The notes under the pieces: generated by a model
The model's input: the letters and a program-made list of their open reading frames with translations, nothing else
Told to the model about the DNA's origin: nothing
Databases searched by the model: none
Program-made: the position numbers and the translations under genes
DNA from: Chryseosolibacter sp964551035
GTDB lineage: Bacteria; Bacteroidota; Bacteroidia; Cytophagales; Cyclobacteriaceae
Length of the DNA: 64,000 nucleotides
Direction of reading: 5' to 3'
Assembly (NCBI GenBank): GCA_964551035.1
Contig: CAZKBK010000001.1
Span: 62,001 to 126,000 of the forward strand
Part shown: positions 42,359 to 50,376 of the stretch, piece after piece
Layout: each line of letters starts with the position of its first letter
Numbering within the stretch: the first letter of the stretch is position 1

Positions 42359-45300
42359 TCATTCTTTTAGGATCGCACAGGTCTCCTCCGGCTTAAGTTC
42401 GGGATCGACATAAGTCCTCCATTCATTTTCGGTCAGGTTGCGGGTGAGGTGCTTGCTGCAAAGCAACCCAGACATCGTTTCAATGCGTGTGGGCCAGGCG
42501 TGAATGGTTTCGCTTGCTCTTTCTGCGTTGCCGTTGATACCCGCCAAAAGCTGTTCGTCGTCGGCGGAGAACACGGCGGTTCTCACCCAGTCTGCATGCC
42601 CGCTGAGCACGATCGGCTGCTCGTTGAGTTTCGTCCAGTTCCAGAGGCGCACGCTGCGGTCGTTGCTGGCCGTGGCCATAAAATCGCCGCGATGGTTGAA
42701 GACGATCTGTTCGATCCCCGACTTGTGGCCGGAAAGGACGGTCAGATCCCTGGCATCCTTAAGCGCAATTCGCTTTACGACACCGGCGCGGTCGCCGATG
42801 ATAATGTACCCGTCCGGACTGAAGGCCACCGCTGTCAGGGCCACGGAGCGACGGTCGCCGGTATTTTTGTAGAATAATGTCTCTGCGTAGTTATTGCGGA
42901 TATCCCAAAGGAAGAGGGAACCATCCTCGCCCGCGCCCGCAAGCCACGTTCCATTCTTGTTGAGGGCAATGGAGTTGATCTTCACCGTGGGATGAATGAC
43001 TTCTTTCGCGACGGTAAGATCGGCCGTATACTTGATGCTCTTTCCGGCGTTGTCGCGGGCATAGATGCCCTTGTTATCCGGGGTGAAATGGATGTTGTCG
43101 ATGCCGTGGACAAAGCCGGAAATTCTCCTTGCCGGGGCGGAGGGCTTGCGGAGGTCGAAAACCTCCATGTAATTCTCCGCAGCGTTGCCAAAAGCGAGGC
43201 CCGAGGCGGCGAGCATGGTGCCATCGTTGCTCACATCCAGTGAATAGTACTGGTACTGGGCGCCGCGTTCCGCGATAACCTCCTTCGTCCAGACTTCGTC
43301 GGCGTACGTCCACCTGAAAATTCTTCCGTCGCTTCCTCCGGAGAAGAGTTTCCTGCTCGGTGCGTGCACCACCAGGGAGCGGCAGGAGCCGTTGGAGTGT
43401 CCCGCAAGGTCGGCGGTCAGCCCATCATTGAAGCTCTTCAGCGCGGCGTAGAGACCATTGTACACGGCATCATCATAGGCGTAGCCATCATACCGCGTGT
43501 TGAAGATGTAGGCGTGCTGGGCGAGGAGGCCCTGAAGTTCGGGGTCATTGATCTCCTTAGATTTCAATGCCATGGCCTTGGCTTTCGCCAGGAACTGCTG
43601 CCGTGTTGCGGCGGCGCGCTCCCGTTCAGCGATCTCCGCCTGTTCCTGGGCGACGATTTTTGCCGAATCTGCAGCCGAGCGTTGCTCTTCGGCCTCGCGC
43701 TGCTGCTCTTCGGCCCTTGCGCGCTGCTCAACTGCAATTTGCTGTTGTCGCAATGCCTCGGCTCGTTGGGTTTCTGCGGCTGTCTTTGCCTCTTCCGCTT
43801 CTGAGCGGGCCGTCTCCGCCGCAATTCGCTGGACATCGGCTTGTTTCCGTGCAATGTTGGCGGCTTCTAAGTTTTCCTCCGCTTCCTGGCGGGCGATATC
43901 GGCAGCTTCGCGCTGATTGTCGGCCTCTGCTTTCTGAATAAACGCGTAAATAAGAAAGGCCAGGGAGATGATCGTCGCCGATGCGAGGATCAACGCTGTT
44001 ATTCTGGCGCGCTTGAGCTTTCGTTTCTGCTCGAGTTCCTTGATCCGCTGTTCGGTCTCCCACTCTTTTTTGGAATACTCGAGGAAGATCATCGTCCGCT
44101 CGAAGGCGGGGTGATAACGCTGACCCCACACGAGGGTGGGTTTGTGCTTCGCCTGCCAGTTGAGCGCGAGTTGCAGGTCCGGCGGCCTCCACAAGCCTGC
44201 CTTGCCGACCTGGTACATGGAGGCGGCTTCAGCGAGGCGCGTATACATCTGCACGGCATCCGCCTCATCGTCAACCCAGTTTTTCAAACGCACCCAGATG
44301 CGCATGAGACTTTCGTGGGAAATGTCGATGATCGATTTCGAGTTCAAGGTCAGGCCATGCGCGGGCGTGAGAAGGGATCTCCCTTGTTCACGGAATTTCT
44401 CTATCACCGCACCGACATCTTCCTCCGACACATCGGCGATGGCGGCAACCTCGTTCAGCTTGGTCGGTCTGCGTATGCCGAAGTTTTCGCCGCGTTTTTC
44501 CGTGATGGCTTTGAACATCACTTCGCAGATCCGCTTCTGGTCTTCGGTGAGTTCGTCGTACGCTTCGTTGGCGTGCATCGACAAGGCTTCGGCCATGGTC
44601 CCGATCGCCTCGTAATGCTTCAGGTCGACGGGCTCATCGTCGTAATCCTTGTACTTTCCCCAATAACTCCACGTACGCATGAGCGCGTGCTGAAGGATGG
44701 GCAACTGATCGGGGTTGTCTCCCAGGTCGTTCAGGAGCTGTTGTGTCAGGCGGGGGGATATCTTCGCACCGCCCACGGCCACGGGGCCTTCAATCGCCCG
44801 GCGCTTCTGGTCGCGTGTAAGCTGGGGTATAAGGTAATGGCTGTCGTTGATCTTGCGCGTGAGGTCCGGAAACTGGGCACAGTCACCGATGAAGTCGGAG
44901 CGCATCGTGATGGCCACATAGATGGGGGTATCGGGATAGTTTACCGCTTCGATCAGCAGGTTCACAAACGCCAGTGTTTCGTTGATGGAGTTGGCGTCGT
45001 GGCCTTCCTTGAAGCGAAAGAGTTCCTCGAACTGGTCGACGAGGACCAGGTAGTTGGCATCCTTCTTCCGGCGACCCTGTTCAATCGCTTCGACCAGCCC
45101 CAGGGAACTGCTTCGAAGCAGGGTGGAGAAGATGGTGCGCTTTATCTTTCTTTCCTCTGGATCGGCGGAAGTATACTCGGGATTGTTTTTGAGCAGGGAC
45201 TCGGCCAGGTTGTCGATCGGTCCTGCGCCGGGCCGGGTGACCACGACTTCCCAGTCGGGGCTGGCATCCGTGAGGAAGCCTCCGTAAAGGATGGGCAGCA

Positions 45301-45499
45301 CGCCGCAGTAGATGAACGACGATTTACCGCTACCGGACGGACCGATCACACCGACGAACCTGCTCTTGGAAAGCTTGAGCAGGACCTCGTCGCTTTGGCC
45401 TTCCCGTCCGAAGAAAAGGTGGCTTTCTTCGATCTTGAAGGGACGCAGACCGGGGAACGGGTTGGATTCGGTGATTTGCTGTAAGATTTCCTGGGCCAT
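42359..45499 (-). CDS. nSTAND-type NTPase with transmembrane helix, coiled coil and WD40 propeller
   Basis: A 1,046-residue protein. The N-terminal P-loop domain opens NPFPGLRPFKIEESHLFFGR, the hallmark of nSTAND1-type NTPases, with Walker A GPSGSGKSS (K59) and Walker B LVLVDQFEELF (D155). A winged-helix-like region follows (about 300-440), then one membrane helix (about 501-523), a long Ala/Glu/Arg coiled coil (about 524-645) and seven or so WD40 repeats (about 690-1010; for example GHKSGIEQIVFNHRGDFMAT, DRSVRLWNW). STAND NTPases act as switches that assemble on ligand binding. The membrane helix and coiled coil would separate the NTPase from the propeller, possibly placing the latter across the membrane. 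It is five bases downstream of the TIR protein gene, its likely partner. Confidence 0.88.
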   Translation of the reverse strand: MAQEILQQITESNPFPGLRPFKIEESHLFFGREGQSDEVLLKLSKSRFVGVIGPSGSGKSSFIYCGVLPILYGGFLTDASPDWEVVVTRPGAGPIDNLAESLLKNNPEYTSADPEERKIKRTIFSTLLRSSSLGLVEAIEQGRRKKDANYLVLVDQFEELFRFKEGHDANSINETLAFVNLLIEAVNYPDTPIYVAITMRSDFIGDCAQFPDLTRKINDSHYLIPQLTRDQKRRAIEGPVAVGGAKISPRLTQQLLNDLGDNPDQLPILQHALMRTWSYWGKYKDYDDEPVDLKHYEAIGTMAEALSMHANEAYDELTEDQKRICEVMFKAITEKRGENFGIRRPTKLNEVAAIADVSEEDVGAVIEKFREQGRSLLTPAHGLTLNSKSIIDISHESLMRIWVRLKNWVDDEADAVQMYTRLAEAASMYQVGKAGLWRPPDLQLALNWQAKHKPTLVWGQRYHPAFERTMIFLEYSKKEWETEQRIKELEQKRKLKRARITALILASATIISLAFLIYAFIQKAEADNQREAADIARQEAEENLEAANIARKQADVQRIAAETARSEAEEAKTAAETQRAEALRQQQIAVEQRARAEEQQREAEEQRSAADSAKIVAQEQAEIAERERAAATRQQFLAKAKAMALKSKEINDPELQGLLAQHAYIFNTRYDGYAYDDAVYNGLYAALKSFNDGLTADLAGHSNGSCRSLVVHAPSRKLFSGGSDGRIFRWTYADEVWTKEVIAERGAQYQYYSLDVSNDGTMLAASGLAFGNAAENYMEVFDLRKPSAPARRISGFVHGIDNIHFTPDNKGIYARDNAGKSIKYTADLTVAKEVIHPTVKINSIALNKNGTWLAGAGEDGSLFLWDIRNNYAETLFYKNTGDRRSVALTAVAFSPDGYIIIGDRAGVVKRIALKDARDLTVLSGHKSGIEQIVFNHRGDFMATASNDRSVRLWNWTKLNEQPIVLSGHADWVRTAVFSADDEQLLAGINGNAERASETIHAWPTRIETMSGLLCSKHLTRNLTENEWRTYVDPELKPEETCAILKE

Positions 45500-45504
45500 A
45501 GTAT

Positions 45505-46947
45505 TCAGGCGTTAAATTCTTCCAAGAATGATTGAAGCGGGTTCGTCGAGCGCGTCGGATCGCTTTCAATGACGCGCAGGTTTTGATTTATGAAGCTTTC
45601 CGGGTTCGCCAATGAACCCGGCACGGTGACAATGGCTTTCCCGATGATCGGTTTTTTTCGACCGAATCCGGGCGCCTTGAGCAGGTCCAGCGCTTTCATA
45701 CGCACCCACTGGTCGTTCACTTTGCCTTTGTAAATAATGGCAGCATCAAAATTTCTAAGGTTGTCAATGTGCTTTTTTCTCACTTCCAACAGTTCGCCCT
45801 CGAACTGAGGGAGCAGGACGCGGTAGCCTGCTTTTTCCAGAATGGCGCGGATGGGTTGCACGTCATCGACGTCGACCCTGTCGTGCATCAGGTAAATGGA
45901 CCGACCATCGGCCTCTTCCGCATGTTTTCGCTCACCCGCTTCAACGAGTTCTTCGCGCATGATGTTTTTGAAGTCCTCCAGGGGGGTCTGCAGGATTTCT
46001 GCGCCTTCCTGGGCTTCCACGTCACGTTTGATATTTTCGATGAACCCCTTCTGCTTTTCGCTCGCGTTGTTCAAGACGGGGGAAATCCAGATCAGCCTCG
46101 TGAAGTCGTCCTTGTTTTGCCGAGCTTCAAGGCTCTTTTCCGCGGCGAGCTTATTCTGCAGGTCCACGACCGAACGGTCCGAGCCTGCCGGAATGTCGCC
46201 GTAAGCGCTCCCGATCAGGTGAATGGAAAGGTTGCTTTGGTGGAGATCGTGTCTGACGACTTTCTCGAGATCGCCCAGGGTGTTGGGCAGCGTCTGGTTC
46301 GGCAACACGGTGTAGCCGTGCCGTTGCAGCTCGCGCTTGATGATATTTCGCTGGACCGACAGGTCGTGGCCGGTCTCGGCAAGGTAAATGGTCTTTTTCC
46401 TGAAAATGTTTCGCACCTCGGAACCTGATGAGAGGTTTCTCAGACGCAGGAGGGCATCGTAAAGGTCGTACGCTAGGTCAACCATTTTCATCCAGTATTG
46501 GCGCTCCGCCTCCGTGCTGAAGTAATCGGTGTACTCCCGGATTTCGCCCGTGTCGGCATCAAGCTGGTACATGTCATAGCCGATGAGATTGCGGAGCTGA
46601 GCGGGCTGTTCTTCCAGGGCCAGCGGTGACTTGAAGACTTTGAAGATCCGATGCAGGTCTCCATCGGAGGTGTTTTGCTCCCTGAACGCATCGAGTTGTG
46701 CCAGGCAGTTGTGCGAGGCTACAAATTCCCGTGAAAGGATGGTGACCAGCAGGCCCACCTTCTTCATTTCAGGCGCCGTGATGCTGTCGAACTCGCCTTT
46801 GAGCAGGATCTTCGAGCGTTCCCCGAGCACCTGGTTCAGCATTAGTTCGAGGAAGCGCTTGAATTGCGAAACCCATCCCAGTTGATTTTTTTCGCCCTCA
46901 TTATCCTTCTCGGCGCAGGTGATCAGTATATCGATGTCAAATGCCAT
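45505..46947 (-). CDS. Triple TIR-like protein, nSTAND partner
   Basis: A 480-residue cytosolic protein with three TIR-like alpha/beta domains. The first (about 4-110) resembles bacterial TIR: FDIDILITCAEKD, GWVSQFKRFLELML, KKVGLLVTILSREFVAS, but the catalytic Glu expected after the WC-type motif is Gln84 (NCLAQLDAF). The second (about 183-330) opens KKTIYLAETGHDLSVQRNII and has SNLSIHLIGSAYGDIP and LIWISP. The third (about 350-450) has SIYLMHDRVDVDDVQPIRAI and DAAIIYKGKVNDQWV. The second and third domain types are known beside nSTAND proteins in other bacteria. The gene is flanked by gaps of 20 and 5 bases. A scaffold or sensor role is more likely than NAD cleavage (inference). Confidence 0.82.
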   Translation of the reverse strand: MAFDIDILITCAEKDNEGEKNQLGWVSQFKRFLELMLNQVLGERSKILLKGEFDSITAPEMKKVGLLVTILSREFVASHNCLAQLDAFREQNTSDGDLHRIFKVFKSPLALEEQPAQLRNLIGYDMYQLDADTGEIREYTDYFSTEAERQYWMKMVDLAYDLYDALLRLRNLSSGSEVRNIFRKKTIYLAETGHDLSVQRNIIKRELQRHGYTVLPNQTLPNTLGDLEKVVRHDLHQSNLSIHLIGSAYGDIPAGSDRSVVDLQNKLAAEKSLEARQNKDDFTRLIWISPVLNNASEKQKGFIENIKRDVEAQEGAEILQTPLEDFKNIMREELVEAGERKHAEEADGRSIYLMHDRVDVDDVQPIRAILEKAGYRVLLPQFEGELLEVRKKHIDNLRNFDAAIIYKGKVNDQWVRMKALDLLKAPGFGRKKPIIGKAIVTVPGSLANPESFINQNLRVIESDPTRSTNPLQSFLEEFNA

Positions 46948-46967
46948 AGCTGTGGGTTATAAGGGGT

Positions 46968-49900
46968 TTACGCTCTTGAAGCCTGCAATTTATTTTCTGT
47001 AATATTCTTAATCAATCCCTGAACGAGTTCATGATGGTTGGCCATCACAAAATAGAAGTCTACGAGGTTGATGCGAAACAGCACGCTTTGTTCGGTAGCC
47101 TCGACGTTGTTTGCGTCGGGGGCGGGGGCATCCTGGAAGAGATCGCCGTACACTTCGCCGCGGCGAAGGTGTTGTATCACCTGATCGTCGCGCTTGAGTT
47201 TCACTTCGCCGTGGGCCACGATGAAGATGGGTGTATTCACGTCATCCGAACTAAAGTTGTGTTTCTCGCCCAGGGCAAGTTCAATGGCAGCCACTTTGTC
47301 GCTCAAGTCGGCGAGCAGGGTGCCATGGATGTCGCGGAATACGGGGATTTGCTTAAGAAACATGACCATCTCTATTCCCAGGAAGAACCCGTCGTCGAGG
47401 CCCTCGAGCAGCTCGTTATTTTCGATGGCGGAGTCGATGAATTTCTTGTCCCTGGAGGGAAGGCGTTCCCGGATCGCCGCGTAGGCCTTCTTGTCTTTGT
47501 TATAGATCACCCATGCCGCCGTTTCCTGCAACAGCCTGTCGTTGTTGAAGACCTGGGCGATAAGCCCGCGGCTGATGCGGAAATCCGGGATAAACGCCGC
47601 CGCGTGGATCGCGCATGACTTCGTCCACCGGTTGTTTTGGTTGAAGTCGCGGTTCAGGATATAGTTGATGACCTGGATCGGCGTATACGTCTCCCGGGGG
47701 AAGAACAGTTGGAGGCTCTCCAGCTTTTCCTCTACGGGAGAATCGTCCAGCAACGGGAACAGCTTGGGCTTCAATTCCTGGTCGACGAACAGGTCGAGGA
47801 GTTCCATTGCGAAGGCGAGGTTGTCGGGATCGCCGGACTCGATGTTCTCGCGTACCAGTTGCACGGACTCCGGGTCGTAAACGATCGAGAGCAGGATGGT
47901 GATCTGATCGAAGTTGCGTTCGACCTCTTCCTGGAGGGCCTCCCTCAGGAACTTGAAATGGGCTTGTTCCTCCGGCAGTTCGGTGACCGCCGCCATATTC
48001 CAAATGGCCTTGGCGATTTCAGTGTCGAGCAGGTCCATCACTTCGCGCGCTTCACGTCCCTCTGCGCGGTAATTGATGTATCGGAGTGAATAGAGGATCT
48101 GCCGGACGATGCGTTTATCGGGAAAATCCGCCTTCCTCCAAAGTATCTTCAGCGCTTCATCGCCGCCAATGCGCCCGATAATCTGAACGATTCTCAGCAT
48201 CACCAGGTCGGTTTGCCCCGACTTATGGAATGCCGCGTCCAGGGTGGGCAGCACAATTTCGCCGGACTCCTTCAATGCGGCGGCGGCGTGGTGGCCGTAA
48301 GACGGCGAGGCCAGCATTTCGATAAGAACGGGCCACGTCTCCTGTCTTTTGACTTTGCGCGCCGTGAGCAGGGCCTCGAACCTGACTTTAGGGTCTACGT
48401 CACGCAACAACTCCAGCAGGATAAAGATCGTGCGCTGGCTGGTTAATTTTCTGAGGAGTTTGGCGCCGAGTATCCGATCGCTCTGTTTGATGGATTTACT
48501 GAGCTTCATCAACTTGTCGACCGATATTGAAAGCAGATCGCTGTCCTGCGATTCACCGAGCGCCTGTTCTGCGAGATACTTGATGTCGCTCTTTGTTCCA
48601 TCCTTTTCAATACCCAGGGCGGCGATCTTTCCCTCGGCAAACTTCCTTAAATTTCGGTTGTCGCTGTCGGCAAGGGGAATGATCGCCGTTTCGAACAACG
48701 CGGGCTCCAGCTTTTCCATAAGCTTCAGCCCGTAAATGATCTTTTCTTCCGCAGTGCTGCTCACTTCGCGCTCGAGCACGCTGGTGATCGTGTATTCTTT
48801 GACCACGGTCGTCTCGCTTTTTTCCTTGTTTACTTCAAGGGTGCGCTGCAGCGTGTCGCGATAGTTCTTGTGCATTTTGTTTACCGCCACATACCAGAAC
48901 ACAATGACCGGCAGTGTAAATATGGTGACAAACAAAAGGTCGAAGCCAATCTGCGTGATCAGGACGATAAGTCCACCGGCTACAAGCATGGCAAACGAGT
49001 TCACAATACCGGTCACCTTTGTCTGGACATCGATGCGGATGTCACCGGCGATGGGGAGGAGGTAAAGGCGGAACGTGTGGTCGTCGAGGGACTCCTTGAG
49101 TGCGCGCGTAAAGAGTTTGCTCAATGCGATTGCCACGAAGAACACGAAAAAGAGGCTGTCTGTCGCGGAGTAACCGAAAAAGATACCCGACGCGAGGGCC
49201 GCGCCTGTGAAGAGCAGGAGTACCACAGGGTTCAACAGGAGCGATATGCGCATGCCGTAATCCGAGTTGATCCGGTCCACCGCCAGCACGTCGAAAAGGA
49301 AGGTAAAGATGACGATCGTACCTTCGAAATAAGCCACAAAGGTGGTCAACTGTTCAGGCGTGGCCTTGAAGTAAGTGTCCGCCACGTTCAGGAACGAGAA
49401 ATCGATGAAGGTCATCGTGGTCATCGAAAAGATGACCAGCAACGACATGTACATGATGTATCGGTTTTTTACGAAGTCGGCGACCGTTAGTTTGCGGTAG
49501 ATGCTTTTCTCCTGGGCGAAGCTGAAGGTCTTGTTCAGGTGCGCAAGACCGAGGTAAAGGCTGACGACGAGAAAAATGCTGATCGACACCAGGCTGATCG
49601 AGTAGAGCGTGACGGGCTCTATCCCGAACTTCTCCATCATGTAGGGAATGGAAAAAAAGGCCGCAATGGTTACGAGCATGGCTCCGATATCTACCGTTCC
49701 GACCAGTCTTTTTGCCTGGCGGAGGTTGAAAAGGCGTCCGAACGAGCCCCAAAACACAAGGTTGATAATGAAGGTAAAAGGCAGGATCTGCGTGAAGCCG
49801 AAGATGTACATGGTCTCGGGGTCGGCAAAAACGCCCTCGCCAAATTCGATGAAAGCCGTAATCCCCACCACGGAGAGGAGGCTGAGGGCGCTCAGGAGGG

Positions 49901-50144
49901 GGAAAGGAATACGGTTTTGAAGGTAGTTGTACACAATGGTGGCCAGGAGGCCAAAGGCGCCGGAGTAGAGCAGCGCGAAGGGCAGGTCCCGCCCTTCGTC
50001 AAAATGCTGGAGAAACAGGGTCTGCGATGCAACGCTGATCGTTGCAACGAACACACCCATGAATATGCCCATGACGAATAACAGGCCGACACGACCTGCC
50101 TCGTCAGGTTGCACTTTCATGAACCTTAACAGTCTATCCTTCAT
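46968..50144 (-). CDS. NTT (ADP/ATP translocase-like) / HEAT repeat / cyclic-nucleotide-binding-fold fusion
   Basis: A 1,058-residue protein. The first about 430 residues are a 12-helix transporter-like region of the nucleotide-transporter/MFS type (for example RLFNLRQAKRLVGTVDIGAM and FRLYLLPIAGDIRIDVQTK). HEAT repeats follow (about 450-895; DVDPKVRFEALLTARKV, SPSYGHHAAAALKESG). The end (about 915-1050) is a cNMP-binding beta-roll (FLKQIPVFRDIHGTLLADLS, HGEVKLKRDDQ, GEVYGDLF) in which the phosphate-binding Arg of RxATxxA is not seen; NNVEATEQS stands there. Transport may be lost or repurposed for sensing. It heads the five-gene cluster, 20 bases before the TIR gene. Its promoter should lie in the 232-bp gap to the divergent PorE-like gene; only a weak TAGTTATG is visible. 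Confidence 0.85.
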   Translation of the reverse strand: MKDRLLRFMKVQPDEAGRVGLLFVMGIFMGVFVATISVASQTLFLQHFDEGRDLPFALLYSGAFGLLATIVYNYLQNRIPFPLLSALSLLSVVGITAFIEFGEGVFADPETMYIFGFTQILPFTFIINLVFWGSFGRLFNLRQAKRLVGTVDIGAMLVTIAAFFSIPYMMEKFGIEPVTLYSISLVSISIFLVVSLYLGLAHLNKTFSFAQEKSIYRKLTVADFVKNRYIMYMSLLVIFSMTTMTFIDFSFLNVADTYFKATPEQLTTFVAYFEGTIVIFTFLFDVLAVDRINSDYGMRISLLLNPVVLLLFTGAALASGIFFGYSATDSLFFVFFVAIALSKLFTRALKESLDDHTFRLYLLPIAGDIRIDVQTKVTGIVNSFAMLVAGGLIVLITQIGFDLLFVTIFTLPVIVFWYVAVNKMHKNYRDTLQRTLEVNKEKSETTVVKEYTITSVLEREVSSTAEEKIIYGLKLMEKLEPALFETAIIPLADSDNRNLRKFAEGKIAALGIEKDGTKSDIKYLAEQALGESQDSDLLSISVDKLMKLSKSIKQSDRILGAKLLRKLTSQRTIFILLELLRDVDPKVRFEALLTARKVKRQETWPVLIEMLASPSYGHHAAAALKESGEIVLPTLDAAFHKSGQTDLVMLRIVQIIGRIGGDEALKILWRKADFPDKRIVRQILYSLRYINYRAEGREAREVMDLLDTEIAKAIWNMAAVTELPEEQAHFKFLREALQEEVERNFDQITILLSIVYDPESVQLVRENIESGDPDNLAFAMELLDLFVDQELKPKLFPLLDDSPVEEKLESLQLFFPRETYTPIQVINYILNRDFNQNNRWTKSCAIHAAAFIPDFRISRGLIAQVFNNDRLLQETAAWVIYNKDKKAYAAIRERLPSRDKKFIDSAIENNELLEGLDDGFFLGIEMVMFLKQIPVFRDIHGTLLADLSDKVAAIELALGEKHNFSSDDVNTPIFIVAHGEVKLKRDDQVIQHLRRGEVYGDLFQDAPAPDANNVEATEQSVLFRINLVDFYFVMANHHELVQGLIKNITENKLQASRA

Positions 50145-50347
50145 GGTTTTCGCCTAATCACCATAAAAATCGGCATAACTACGGGAATTTCCTATGGTTC
50201 GGAAACTTACGTTTGGCGTACGGTGGCAACTCCATGAAGCCCAACGGATAACGAAAGGTGGACAATGCCAATCCTTTCCGCTGTTCCTGCGTCACGGTTT
50301 GTAAGATTATCCCTTACATCGCTGTTTTCCGGCGCCGGTATTCTTCG

Positions 50348-50368
50348 TAGGTTTGGTGAACTAAACCT
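50348..50368 (+). promoter_or_regulatory. -7 element TAGGTTTG inside an inverted repeat before the PorE-like gene
   Basis: TAGGTTTG (50348-50355) matches TAnnTTTG exactly, with TTTT about 20 bases upstream in the -33 place. The arms AGGTTT (50349-50354) and AAACCT (50363-50368) form a perfect inverted repeat with an eight-base spacer covering the likely start, eight bases before ATG 50377. It may be an operator or a 5' hairpin. Confidence 0.45.
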
Positions 50369-50376
50369 CATTCCCC

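Noticed and set aside
44111..45484. Plus-strand frame of 457 codons opposite the nSTAND gene
   Set aside because: Antisense of a clear P-loop NTPase; composition not protein-like.
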